The notes: generated by a model from the letters alone, not told the origin. 64,000 nucleotides of DNA from Frankiales bacterium (GCA_016125335.1 WGLY01000013.1:62001-126000); one strand, 5' to 3'; shown: positions 44,301-52,949, numbered from the stretch's first letter. Numbers and translations: made by a program.

Positions 44301-45591
44301 CCCAGCCGGCCGGCTCCCCGAAGGCCGGGGCGAGCAGGTGGGTCAGTCCGCGCAGCCCCACGAGGTAGGCCGCGCCGCCGAGCAGCACGGCGGCCGAGGC
44401 GAGCAGCCGGGCGCCGGGCGCGGTCGCGCGGGTGGCGAGGTGGGCCAGCGCCAGCCAGAGGACGCCGAGCACCAGCACGAGCGGCAGCAGCTCCGCGGGG
44501 GCGCCGAGGGCCGGCCACGGACCGAGCGGCCCGGCGGCCGCGGCGGCGACCACCGCGGCGCTCGCGGCGCCCGCGCCGGCCAGCGCGCGCGCCGACAGCG
44601 GCCGGCCCGCCGGCACGGCCGGGCGCCGGGACCGGTCCACGGCACCGCCGGCGCGCAGGAACAGGGTGGCCTTCCAGACGCCGTGGCCCACGATGTGGGC
44701 CAGCGCGGCGGCCGGCAGCCCGAGGCCGACCTGCACCGCGAGGTAGCCCATCTGCGACGACGTGGACGCCGCGAGCCGGCCCTTCACGTCCGCGCGGGTG
44801 CGCAGCTGGGCGGTGGCCACGAGCGCGGTGGTGGCGCCGAGCAGCAGCAGCGCCGCGCGGGCGGTCCACGTCGCCTGCACCAGCGGCCAGAGCAGCAGGG
44901 CGAGCACCCCGAGCCCGTTGACCAGCCCGGCGTGCAGCAGCGCGCTGACCGGCGACGGCGCCTCGGCCGTCTCCGGCAGCCAGCGGTGGGCGGGCACCAG
45001 CGCGCTGCGCACGGTCCCGGCCGCGACGACGAGCAGCGCGGCGATCGCGACGACGGCCCCGCCCGACGCGACGGCTCCCGGGAGCGCCGCGAGGTCCCAC
45101 GTGCGGGTCGTGACGCCGAGGAGCACGACCGCGGCGGCGAGCAGCGCGTCGCCGATCAGGAGCCGCGCGCGAACCAGCCGCGCCGCCTCGCGCGACTCCG
45201 CGGTGCCCGCGTGCGACACCAGCACGGGGAGGGCGAGCGAGGGCACCGCCCAGGCGATCGCGAGGAGCGGCAGCGACGCGGCGCTCACCGCGACCACGAG
45301 CGCGAGCACCACCGCGAGCAGCGCCACGGCGTACCGCGCCACCCGGTGCTGGCCGGTCAGGTTGCGGACGCTGTAGGACGCGACGACGGCGCCCACGCCG
45401 GTGACGAGCAGGAGCAGCACGGCGGTGGCCGCCGTCGTCCGCAGCCCCACGTCGACGGTGCCGCGGTCGCCGAGGCCCACGGTGAGCAGCGACACCTCGC
45501 CCTCGCGCCCGCTGAGGGCGAGCAGCAGTGCGGCCAGCGCCCCCGCGGCCAGCAGGGACAGCACGCCTCGGACGACCCGCAGCACCATCAT
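41386..45591 (-). CDS. dabBA: DabB-DabA fusion: proton-coupled inorganic carbon pump
   Basis: A single frame of 1401 residues. Residues ~1-510 form a multi-helix NuoL/MrpA-like proton channel (HRWLPETAEAPSPVSALLHA, VKGRLAASTSSQMGY), the DabB partner. Residues ~515-1401 are DUF2309/DabA (VAPVYPLTSFVASNPLAG). Catalytic residues of the beta-carbonic-anhydrase-like site are kept: C891 and D893 in VTCIDVRSE, H1054 in AGHGGAVANNP, C1069 in YDCGACGG. The 15-residue His-Cys spacing equals that of Halothiobacillus DabA as I recall it. DAB complexes hydrate CO2 to bicarbonate using the proton gradient. The start at ATG 45591 fits a leaderless promoter. Confidence 0.88.
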   Translation of the reverse strand: MMVLRVVRGVLSLLAAGALAALLLALSGREGEVSLLTVGLGDRGTVDVGLRTTAATAVLLLLVTGVGAVVASYSVRNLTGQHRVARYAVALLAVVLALVVAVSAASLPLLAIAWAVPSLALPVLVSHAGTAESREAARLVRARLLIGDALLAAAVVLLGVTTRTWDLAALPGAVASGGAVVAIAALLVVAAGTVRSALVPAHRWLPETAEAPSPVSALLHAGLVNGLGVLALLLWPLVQATWTARAALLLLGATTALVATAQLRTRADVKGRLAASTSSQMGYLAVQVGLGLPAAALAHIVGHGVWKATLFLRAGGAVDRSRRPAVPAGRPLSARALAGAGAASAAVVAAAAAGPLGPWPALGAPAELLPLVLVLGVLWLALAHLATRATAPGARLLASAAVLLGGAAYLVGLRGLTHLLAPAFGEPAGWADPAGPVLGGAVAGLVAVGAAAWWLDTAVRRGALPTGLPRRVARASLRPWPVRERLAPRPVAALAVPPVADGDAERARQAVAVAGEAVAPVYPLTSFVASNPLAGVEALGFPRATALAEQLWGAQAGPSGAVLRDALGSTGAQDLDRAVTALLGEGTRPRAVAGRSIDPGPLLRALVLDDEVPDADVAQAAGMLADAGLALVRQARTPMEAAGLADGPLDRRVRTLGHHCCARALAGAPWPGEPGPWRELRGAAPALDDLLRVRGAASVVSGLPEDPAAAVAALLEHLGLEPRERAALLSRLLLRDPGWPGHLSWRARHARLGREAGLETGPGPSDAAATGDPLLTELVATRLALEVVVAEACAPRALGRRLVATDLVDLRPAPSTSRLVAAAARTLGLDLGALSATDLRELAALVAPLAEGGLAAVRADLLDGAYRRDLHRSLRPDVGAAGAAAAQVVTCIDVRSERLRRHLESVGPWETFGTAGFFGLPLRHVGADGTVTERAPALLRPSATVRERAAAPHGADGWTAALASAVRAVEAAPGLPFAWAEAVGWIQAPVLAVVAWRPRLLGRLARRGDAAPAGGGRLDVVADVGVDALADAVAGFLATTALTHPAPLLVVAGHGGAVANNPHVAAYDCGACGGAAGDVSARAVAAAINDSRVRDVLRARGIVVPEGTRAVAALHDTTRDVVHLLDVNEARLSPEQRETLARLRSDLAAAATATRAERAGELTDAPPAPSGATLTAHVAARAVDWAQPRPEWGLAGAAAIVVGPRSLTAGADLDGRVFLQSYRAEDDPDGSVLETLLAAPVVVAQWITAQYWASTVDPLRFGAGDKTTHNVVGDGTAVSAVVTGARGDLRIGLPWQAVMADAPRADRGVAAARHVPQRLLATVCAPVDRIEAALSRRPAVAALVTGGWITLCAVDPGGRSVRRRTPHGAWVPDGEVTGPVDDGEDGHADAAPAMAREAGRR

Positions 45592-45598
45592 GTGAAGG

Positions 45599-45626
45599 AC
45601 AATACCTGAAAGAGATTTCCGGTCAA
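45599..45626 (-). promoter_or_regulatory. Promoter for the dabBA-cysDN operon
   Basis: On the minus strand TTGACC (45626-45621), a 16-base spacer and TATTGT (45604-45599) precede ATG 45591 by 7 bases. Transcription would start at or one base before the ATG, giving a leaderless message; no Shine-Dalgarno is present. The -35 box overlaps the weak dyad CGGT-N8-ACCG. Confidence 0.6.
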
Positions 45627-45670
45627 CTCGAACCGCCGAGGGTGCCCGTCGCAGCCGCGGTTCGGGCAGG

Positions 45671-46111
45671 ATGGCGGTCGTGACGACGGCGTCCGGACGT
45701 GGCCGCCCCGGCCCCGCAGGGGCCGGTGGCGCGACGGGCACGGAGCCCGGCGCCGCGGAGGAGCCCGCCGGGCGGGGCTGGACGCTGCTCACCTCGCACG
45801 GCCGCGTGCTGCTGCTCATCGCGCGCCAGCCCGACATCCGCATCCGCGACATCGCCGAGCAGGCCCGGATCACCGAGCGCTCGGCGACCGGCATCGTCAG
45901 CGACCTCGAGCGGGCGGGCTACCTCACGAAGAGCCGCACCGGCCGGCGCAACACGTACGCCGTCAACGCCGACCGGGCCTTCCGCCACCCCGCCGAGGCC
46001 CCGCACCACGTCGGCGAGCTCATCGACATCTTCACCGGCAGCGACGCCGCCAGCCCGGACGGCCATGTCCCCGCACCGCGTCCGCGGACCGCGCGCGGGC
46101 GCCGGACATGA
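45671..46111 (+). CDS. Winged-helix (MarR/ArsR-like) transcriptional regulator
   Basis: The 146-residue protein has a low-complexity Ala/Gly/Pro start (residues 1-35), then a winged helix (SHGRVLLLIARQPDIRIRDI, ITERSATGIVSDLERAGYL, SRTGRRNTYAV wing). No effector domain follows. It is divergent from dabBA across only 79 bases, making it the natural candidate regulator of the carbon-pump/sulfurylase operon. ATG 45671 is used; GTG 45680 is possible and would shorten the tail. Confidence 0.7.
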   Translation: MAVVTTASGRGRPGPAGAGGATGTEPGAAEEPAGRGWTLLTSHGRVLLLIARQPDIRIRDIAEQARITERSATGIVSDLERAGYLTKSRTGRRNTYAVNADRAFRHPAEAPHHVGELIDIFTGSDAASPDGHVPAPRPRTARGRRT

Positions 46112-46146
46112 CCGTCCGCCCCACCGGGGGGCCGTGGGGCGGACGG
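46112..46146. terminator. Bidirectional hairpin terminator
   Basis: CCGTCCGCCCCAC (46112-46124) and GTGGGGCGGACGG (46134-46146) are perfect 13-base complements around a 9-base loop. The hairpin starts one base after the HTH stop and ends 11 bases before the multicopper oxidase stop on the other strand, so it can serve both convergent genes. Confidence 0.75.
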
Positions 46147-46156
46147 GGAAGGGGCG

Positions 46157-49100
46157 TCAGCGGGCGGTGACCGCCGCCGACATGCCCGAGTAGGCGCCGG
46201 TGCCGACCGCGTTGATCGCGGCGACGCGGAACCGGTAGGCCGTCCCGGCCCGCGGGCCGGTGACGGAGCGGGTGACCGCGGTGGTCCCGGAGTTCGACGT
46301 CACCGTCGTCCAGCTGGTCCCGCCGTTGGTCGTGTACTGGAGCGCGTACCCGGTGATCGGCGACCCGCCGTCGGCCGGTGCGACCCAGGTGACCGTGATG
46401 CGCCGCGTCCCCGTCGCGCCGGCCACGCCCGTGGGCGCGGAGGGCGCCGAGGGCACCGTGACGTTGGCGCCGGGCCGCACGGCGGCGGACGCCGCCGACC
46501 ACGCGCCGCCGCCCATGGCGTTGATCGCGGCCACGCGGAACCGGTACGACGTGCCGTTGGTCAGCCCGGTGACCGTCGCCGAGAGCGCCGTGCTCCCGGT
46601 GTCGGCCACGGCCGAGCTCCACGTGAGCCCGCCGTCGGTGCTGCGCTCCACCGCGTACCCGGTGACGGCCGAGCCGCCGTTCGGCGCCGGCGCGCTCCAG
46701 GTCACCGTGACCTGCGTGTCGCCCGCCAGCACCGACGACACCGTCGGCGCGGCCGGCAGCACGTCCGGCGTCGCGAGGGCGCTGGCGTCGGACCACGCGC
46801 CCGTGCCGGCGGCGTTGACCCCGGCCACCCGGAACACGTACGACGTCCCGTTGGTGAGCCCCGTGGCCATGCCGCTGGTGGCGGACGACCCGCTGTCGGC
46901 GGTGATCGTGGTCCACGTGGTGCCGTCGGTGCTGCGCTGCACGGCGTAGCCCGTCGCCGGCGCCCCGCCGTTGTCCGCAGGCGCGGTCCAGCTGAGGGCC
47001 ACGCGGCCGTTGCCCTGCTGGGCCGTCAGCGCGGTCGGCGCGCTCGGCGGCAGGGCCGAGGTGACGACGTCGGACGTCACCTCGCCGGACTCGTTGTAGG
47101 CGCTGACGCGGTAGAACCACTTGACCGAGCCGGCTGCCGCGTCCGTGGTCGTGACCTGGTTCGCGAGCGGCGACTGGATCCGCGTCCACGCCCCCGGCGT
47201 GCCGTCGGCGGTGATCGGCGCGCGCTCGAGGTGGTAGCCGATCTCGGCCTGCGTCTCGTGGGTGGTCCACGTCGTCGGGTCGTTGTAGTCGACCGGCGTC
47301 CCGTCCGTCCACGTCAGCGCGACCGGGTCGGCGTTCTTGTCGATGGTCAGCACCGGCTTGGCAGGCAGGGCCGTCGGCACGTGCAGCACCATCGGCCGCA
47401 TCATGTCCATCTCCTCGTGGCTGAGCATGTGGCAGTGCCACACGTACTCCCAGCCGAAGTCGGTCATGACGTTGGCGATCGGCCGCGTCATCGGGTTGCC
47501 GTTGACGTCGGTGTTGTTGAAGCCGGCCTCCTGGCCGTTGAAGCTGCCGTTCAGGTCGCCGACGGCGCCCTCGGGCATCATCGGGTTGAGCAGCCGCTTG
47601 CTGGTGGGCACGCCGAACGGGATCGTCGGGACGATCGGCCGCGCGACGACGTAGGTGTCCTCCAGCGGGCTCACCCGCACGGTGTCCTTCCACCCGAGCT
47701 CGTTGGGATCGGGCGGGATGATGATGTTGTCCCACGTGACCCAGTTGAGCAGCTGCACGTCGAACAGGTGGAAGTGCACCGGATGCGTGTCCACCCCGTT
47801 GTGCGTGATCTTCCAGATCTGCGTGCCGTCGTCGGCCGAGGCGATGGGTGTCACGTCGAGGCTGCTCGGTGTCGCCTCGCCCCACAGCTCCTCCGTCGCC
47901 GGGTTGACGAACGGGTACAGGATGATGTTCTGCGTCAGCGGCGTGGCGCCCGGTGCCTCCACACCCATGTTGGCGCTCATCCGTCCGTACTCGTCGAACG
48001 TCGCGGCGTTCATCTCGTCGTGGATCGCCTTGGAGGTCAACGGGATCGAGAGCTTCTTCCCGTCCAGCGTGTCGAAGGTGAACGGGTCGCCGCCCTGCTG
48101 CTGGATGCGCGCGTAGCCGTCGCACTTGGCCGGCTGCTTGTCGGCAGGGAGCGCCTTGATGTCGCAGTAGCCGCCGCCGAACGAGGTGCCGTAGGCGGAG
48201 TTGTAGGCGGCCTGGCCCACCACGATCGGGTTCTGGCCGGACTCGAAGACGCCTGCCGGCTTGCCCGTGACGGGGTCGACGTGGTGCCCGAACGCCGCCT
48301 CGAGCGCGCCCATGCGGTCGTTGGTGGTGTTGGGCCGGTCGAACGCGACGCTCGGCGTCGCCGTGCTGATGCGCACCTGCATGAGCGTGCGGGTGTTGGG
48401 CCCGTAGCCCGGCAGCGTGGTAGGCGCACCACCGGTGTCGGTGAGGTCGGCGTCGTCGGTGTAGTAGTCCTGGTTCGCCTGGCGCGCGGGGAACGCGGCC
48501 GGGGCGTCGTTGTACAGGATCAGCGTCTTGCCGCGGTACTGCGAGAAGTCGACGACGACGTCCGCGCGCTCGGCCGGGGCCAGCAGCAGCGCGTGCTTGT
48601 CGACGTTGCCCGCGTCGAACCGCGTCGGGTCGGTGATCCAGGTGATGGGCTGGTTGGGGATCACGGCGGGCGCCGGCAGGAACCCCGACTCGTTGCCGAT
48701 CTGGACCCAGCTCGGGCCGGCCGGGCTCTTGTCGAGGTCGGGCTGCGGCACGACCGTGGGGTCGGACTTCGCCGCGGCCACCTGCTGCGGGTCGAGCGCG
48801 ACCTCGCTCAGAGTCCCGGTCGTGGGGTCGGCGACGTACCACTGGAGGTTCCAGAACCGGTCGTTGCTGCCGTTGAGGATGCGGAACCGGTAGGCCTTCG
48901 GGTCCAGCGTGGTCGTGGGGTAGGCGACGCCGTTCACCACAGGGGTGTCGTTGAACGCCTCCATGCCGGTCGACACGTTCGGCGTGCCGGGGATCTGCGC
49001 CGGCTGGCAGAAGTCGGCGGTGTCCGGGTCGCACGACGGGTCGTAGTACGGGTTGTCGATCGGCCCGTACTTCATGTTCGTCTGCGGCGGCCAGAACCAG

Positions 49101-51172
49101 GCGCCGTACATCCACCGGCCGTAGCTGCTGACGCCCTGCGAGCTCGCGGGCGCCTGCGCCGGCATGTAGACGTGGGGCAGCCACATGTTGCCCTCGCCGC
49201 CCCAGCGGCTGTAGTCCCAGGTCGGGTCGTCGAGCGCCACGGTGGTGGCGTCCGGCACGAAGGTCTTGTCCTGGATGACGAGCTCCTGGCCCAGGCCCAT
49301 GCCCTCGAGCGGCCCGCCGCTGCCGGTGAGCTTGTCCTCGGTGGCATCGGTGACCAGGTACGCCGCGACCTCGCCGGCGTAGATGTTGAGGCGGGTGATG
49401 CCCCACGCGTGGTCGTGGTAGAAGAGCAGCCGCGCGCTCTGCTGGTTGGTGTAGAAGAACGTCATCGCGCCGGGGCCCGGGTCAGGCATGTCAGGCACGT
49501 TGGAGACGCTGACGCCCTTGGGGTAGTCGGTGGTCTCGCCGGCCGGCGTCGTCCACTGGTGCGGCGTCCCGTCGCTGATCCACGGGGTGATGCCGCCGTG
49601 CAGGTGCATCGTGGAGCGGTTCTCGGAGTAGCAGTCGGCGGGCTTGGGGAGCTGCCCGCAGTAGGGGTTGCGCACCTCGTCGGTGACCGTGCCCGCGTTC
49701 ATCGCCATGTCCATCGGGACCTTGGTGACCGGGTCGAGCTTCATGGCGTTCGGGCCCATGCCCGAGCCCATGATCGTGGTGTCGACGGGCAGGAAGAGGT
49801 TGCCGCCCTCACCGGTCGGAAGCAGGTTGCGGAAGAGCACGCGCACCGGGCGGTCCTTGCGGGCCACGATCGTCGGGCCGAGGTAGCTCGGCGGGTCGAC
49901 CGCCGTGTACTGCACGCCGTGCGGGTCGAGGATCGGCGCCGGCGCGACGGCCGGGTCGAGGTTGGCGTTCGTCAGAGGGATCTGCCGGCCGGGCACGACC
50001 GAGGTCGACAGCTGCACGTACCCGCGCACGAGCGCCCCGGGCCCGGGGATCGTGCTGTTGAACACGTGCCGGTACTGCACGACGGCGATCTCGTAGTAGT
50101 CCGAGCCGGGGTAGGTCGTGGTGTCCGGCACGGCGATCGGGATGTACTCGTCGAGGTTGTTCGCCTTGTCCGCCGTGAGGCCGGGCAGGGTGTCGACGAA
50201 CTTCTTGATGCCCGGGGTGAGGTAGCCGGCGCCCTGCGTGTCGACCGTGATCGAGCCGATCGCGCCGAGCACGACGGCGTCCGCGGTGGCCGTGGCGCCG
50301 GTGCCGGTGCCCGACGCGTCGGTGATGGTGACGTCGGGGGCGGTCGTGTAGCCCTCGCCGCCGGTGACGGACGGTGTGCCCTGGTCCGGCACGACGTCGA
50401 CCTGGGTCACCTTGAGCGTTGCGGTCACCGTGGCGGCGGTCGGGTTCGGCGTCGGGCCGTCGGTGACGGTGACGACCGGCGCGGTGGTGTAGCCCGAGCC
50501 CGGGGTGAGCAGCTGGATGCCGGTCACGTGGCCGTTCGCGTCCATCGTCGCGGTGGCCGTCGGCGCCTCCCCGCCGGCGACGTCGGGCAGCGAGAACGAC
50601 ACGACCGGCGCGACCGTGTAGCCGGAGCCCCCGTCGGTGAGCTGGAGCGCGTCGACGCCGCCGCTGGCGAGCAGCGCCACCGGGGTCGTGGGCGAGCCGC
50701 CGGACGCGGAGGCGACCGGGTGCGTGTAGCCGTACCCGGTCTCCTGCACCGTGACCGTGGAGACGACGCCCTGCGAGATGTCGGCGGTCGCCGCGGCCGT
50801 CGCGCTGGGCGTCACGCCCGGCGAGGTGATGACGACCGAGGGCGTGGCGGTGTAGCCGGACCCCGGGTCGGTGACGTCGATGTCGGTGACGGCGCCGCTC
50901 GCCGGGTCGACCGTCGCGATCGCCGTGGCTCCGCTCCCGGCGTCGCCGGGCGCGGCCTGGATCGTGACGACGGCGTCGGCCAGCGTCTGGGGGCTGTTCA
51001 CCCAGTTCGGCGTCCCGTAGTAGTCCGGCACCTTGGTGCGGTCGGTGGCGTCGAACGCGACCCAGCCGGCCACCCCAGGTGCGGCGCCGGCGCTCGCGAG
51101 CCCGACGGGGGACACGGTGAGCGCTGCGACGGTGGCCGCGACGGCCAGGACGGCAGTGCCTCGACGGGCCAT
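46157..51172 (-). CDS. Secreted giant multicopper oxidase with GSGYT repeats and FnIII domains
   Basis: A 1671-residue protein. A signal peptide (MARRGTAVLAVAATVAALTV onward, ~32 residues) is followed by about seven G-x-G-Y-T-x-x-P repeats (residues ~60-330), then the oxidase core. Copper motifs are complete: MHLHGG (~523), YHDHAWG (~587), HPVHFHLF (~1132), and WHCHMLSHEEMDMM (~1246), with type-1 Cys and axial Met. Four fibronectin type III modules (~1290-1671) end the protein. It should oxidise phenols, metals or bilirubin-like substrates outside the cell while bound to a surface. ATG 51172 has GAGGAGGGG upstream. Confidence 0.88.
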   Translation of the reverse strand: MARRGTAVLAVAATVAALTVSPVGLASAGAAPGVAGWVAFDATDRTKVPDYYGTPNWVNSPQTLADAVVTIQAAPGDAGSGATAIATVDPASGAVTDIDVTDPGSGYTATPSVVITSPGVTPSATAAATADISQGVVSTVTVQETGYGYTHPVASASGGSPTTPVALLASGGVDALQLTDGGSGYTVAPVVSFSLPDVAGGEAPTATATMDANGHVTGIQLLTPGSGYTTAPVVTVTDGPTPNPTAATVTATLKVTQVDVVPDQGTPSVTGGEGYTTAPDVTITDASGTGTGATATADAVVLGAIGSITVDTQGAGYLTPGIKKFVDTLPGLTADKANNLDEYIPIAVPDTTTYPGSDYYEIAVVQYRHVFNSTIPGPGALVRGYVQLSTSVVPGRQIPLTNANLDPAVAPAPILDPHGVQYTAVDPPSYLGPTIVARKDRPVRVLFRNLLPTGEGGNLFLPVDTTIMGSGMGPNAMKLDPVTKVPMDMAMNAGTVTDEVRNPYCGQLPKPADCYSENRSTMHLHGGITPWISDGTPHQWTTPAGETTDYPKGVSVSNVPDMPDPGPGAMTFFYTNQQSARLLFYHDHAWGITRLNIYAGEVAAYLVTDATEDKLTGSGGPLEGMGLGQELVIQDKTFVPDATTVALDDPTWDYSRWGGEGNMWLPHVYMPAQAPASSQGVSSYGRWMYGAWFWPPQTNMKYGPIDNPYYDPSCDPDTADFCQPAQIPGTPNVSTGMEAFNDTPVVNGVAYPTTTLDPKAYRFRILNGSNDRFWNLQWYVADPTTGTLSEVALDPQQVAAAKSDPTVVPQPDLDKSPAGPSWVQIGNESGFLPAPAVIPNQPITWITDPTRFDAGNVDKHALLLAPAERADVVVDFSQYRGKTLILYNDAPAAFPARQANQDYYTDDADLTDTGGAPTTLPGYGPNTRTLMQVRISTATPSVAFDRPNTTNDRMGALEAAFGHHVDPVTGKPAGVFESGQNPIVVGQAAYNSAYGTSFGGGYCDIKALPADKQPAKCDGYARIQQQGGDPFTFDTLDGKKLSIPLTSKAIHDEMNAATFDEYGRMSANMGVEAPGATPLTQNIILYPFVNPATEELWGEATPSSLDVTPIASADDGTQIWKITHNGVDTHPVHFHLFDVQLLNWVTWDNIIIPPDPNELGWKDTVRVSPLEDTYVVARPIVPTIPFGVPTSKRLLNPMMPEGAVGDLNGSFNGQEAGFNNTDVNGNPMTRPIANVMTDFGWEYVWHCHMLSHEEMDMMRPMVLHVPTALPAKPVLTIDKNADPVALTWTDGTPVDYNDPTTWTTHETQAEIGYHLERAPITADGTPGAWTRIQSPLANQVTTTDAAAGSVKWFYRVSAYNESGEVTSDVVTSALPPSAPTALTAQQGNGRVALSWTAPADNGGAPATGYAVQRSTDGTTWTTITADSGSSATSGMATGLTNGTSYVFRVAGVNAAGTGAWSDASALATPDVLPAAPTVSSVLAGDTQVTVTWSAPAPNGGSAVTGYAVERSTDGGLTWSSAVADTGSTALSATVTGLTNGTSYRFRVAAINAMGGGAWSAASAAVRPGANVTVPSAPSAPTGVAGATGTRRITVTWVAPADGGSPITGYALQYTTNGGTSWTTVTSNSGTTAVTRSVTGPRAGTAYRFRVAAINAVGTGAYSGMSAAVTAR

Positions 51173-51460
51173 GGGACCCCTCCTCGATCCAGGCGGTGCC
51201 CGACGACGGTGACGGGCACGTCGCCCCGACCACGAGGCACGGGACAGCCCGAGTCCTCCGGTCGAGACCAGTGACACTCCTCGGCCTCGCGGGGACCCGG
51301 ACTGAAGCGGCTCCGACGTCCGCGCGGTGATCTGCCTCACAGGCCCGGGCTCAAGACCGGACATCGTCGCGCCCGATGTTCGCGTCGTTGCGCCGCCTCG
51401 CACGGTGCTGCCGGGCGTGCGTCGTCCAGCGGGTCGCAGCCCGCGGAGGAGGAGAACGAG

Positions 51461-52936
51461 ATGACTCGACACGGGGTCCAGGCCGTGATGCTGGCCGGTG
51501 CCGTCGCGGTGGCGGCAGCGGTTGCCGCACCGAGCGGCGCGTCGACGGCGCCGCGCACGTGGACCGTCCACGTCGGCAGCTCGGGCGAGCGCGTCGTCGC
51601 GCGCTACCCCCAGGTCGAGGTCCCCGTGGACACCGGCCATATGAACGTGAGCCTGCCGACCGCCTTCGACTGGGCGCCGGAGGACCTCGCCGCACCCGCA
51701 CCTGATGTGCGCTGGAGCGTCGAGCGTGCCGGCGACGTCGTGGGCTCCGGCGCGGACGCGGACGAGGGGGTGCTGGCCGGCTTCGGGTCGACCGGCTCCA
51801 TCGACGTCACGGCACTGCCCACGCCCCTGACCGTCGGCACCGGCTACCAGCTGCGCCTGCACGCCACGTGGTCGGACGCCGCGCCCGCCGACGCCGGCGA
51901 CTCGCTCGACCTGGTCACCCCCTTCGAGGTCACCGCCGCGGAGGACGGGTCGGACGTCGCGGTCGAGCTCGCCTTCAGCCACGCCAGCACCGAGTCGCGC
52001 GAGCTGACCGTGCCCTTCTCCTCGCGCCCGGCCGGCGGCGACCGGCTCGTGCTCGACACCACGGGGGCCGAGCGGGCCTGGAGCTGGTCGACCGGTCCCG
52101 ACCCGAGCGTGCCGTGGATCGGCGCCGCCGACGTCACCGCGGTGCTCGAGGCCTCGGCCAGCGACGACGACCCGCTCCAGTCGCTCGGCACGGTGCAGGT
52201 CACGACGCCGAGCCCGTTCGGGCTCACCGTCACGCTGCCCGGCGCGGTGCACTCCGCCGCCCGCTGGCTGCGGTTCTCGGCCTCCGGGTCGACCGACCCG
52301 TCGTCCGGCCCCAACACCACGCTCGTGGTGCACGTGCCGCTGTCGGTGTCGGCCGGCGTGCCGGCCCTGCGGGCCACCTCCTTGCCGAGGATCACCGGCA
52401 CCGCGCGCTACGGCTACACCCTGCGCGTCGGCAGGGTCGGCTGGACCCGGACCGCCAGCGGCAGCTGGGGGACCCCGGCCGTCACCGTGACCTACCAGTG
52501 GTACCGCGGACGCACGGCGATCCGGGGCGCGACGGGGACGTCGTACCGGCCCACCGCCGCCGACGTCGGCCGCTACGTCTCGGTGCGGGAGACCGGCCGG
52601 TCGACCGGCTACCAGGCGGCCACCGTCGGCTCGCGGGGGGTCAAGATCGCACCCGCCCCCGCACCGCGGGTGCTGCGCGCCCCGACGATCTCCGGCACCA
52701 GGCGCGTCGGCTCGCGCCTGACGGTGAACCACGGCTCGTGGTCGCTGCGGCCCACCCGGTACGCCTACCAGTGGCTCAGCAACGGGAGGCCCATCACCGG
52801 CGCCCGCTCCGCCACCTTCACCGTGCCGGCGTGGATGGTGTGGCACACCATCAGCTGCAAGGTCACCGCCGTGATGCCGGGCCACGCGTCCGGGGTCGCG
52901 AGGACGTCGGCCGCGAAGGTGCGACCGCACCTCTGA
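51461..52936 (+). CDS. Secreted protein with Ig-like repeats
   Basis: The 491-residue protein has an Ala-rich signal peptide (cleavage after ~ASGAS, residue 28) and no known catalytic domain. The C-terminal third carries two immunoglobulin-like repeats with the pattern Y-x-Y-Q-W-x-x-G/N-x-x-x-I-x-G-A (VTYQWYRGRTAIRGATG and YAYQWLSNGRPITGARS), common in actinobacterial cell-surface proteins. ATG 51461 has GGAGGAGGAG upstream. The gene is divergent from the multicopper oxidase over 288 bases and may share its regulation. Function unknown. Confidence 0.75.
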   Translation: MTRHGVQAVMLAGAVAVAAAVAAPSGASTAPRTWTVHVGSSGERVVARYPQVEVPVDTGHMNVSLPTAFDWAPEDLAAPAPDVRWSVERAGDVVGSGADADEGVLAGFGSTGSIDVTALPTPLTVGTGYQLRLHATWSDAAPADAGDSLDLVTPFEVTAAEDGSDVAVELAFSHASTESRELTVPFSSRPAGGDRLVLDTTGAERAWSWSTGPDPSVPWIGAADVTAVLEASASDDDPLQSLGTVQVTTPSPFGLTVTLPGAVHSAARWLRFSASGSTDPSSGPNTTLVVHVPLSVSAGVPALRATSLPRITGTARYGYTLRVGRVGWTRTASGSWGTPAVTVTYQWYRGRTAIRGATGTSYRPTAADVGRYVSVRETGRSTGYQAATVGSRGVKIAPAPAPRVLRAPTISGTRRVGSRLTVNHGSWSLRPTRYAYQWLSNGRPITGARSATFTVPAWMVWHTISCKVTAVMPGHASGVARTSAAKVRPHL

Positions 52937-52949
52937 GCAGCAGGCACCG

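Noticed and set aside
41431-45609. 1392-residue plus-strand frame opposite the DabB-DabA fusion
   Set aside because: Low-complexity Gly/Arg/Gln translation without motifs; the minus strand encodes a complete, motif-rich protein.
50200-51100. Repeat-rich segment of the multicopper oxidase considered as DNA repeats or CRISPR-like array
   Set aside because: The periodicity is at protein level (GxGYTxxP); the DNA copies differ in sequence and spacing and lack conserved direct repeats with unique spacers.
47231-51274. 1347-residue plus-strand frame opposite the multicopper oxidase
   Set aside because: No recognisable domain, Arg/Val/Gly-dominated; an antisense shadow caused by third-position GC bias.
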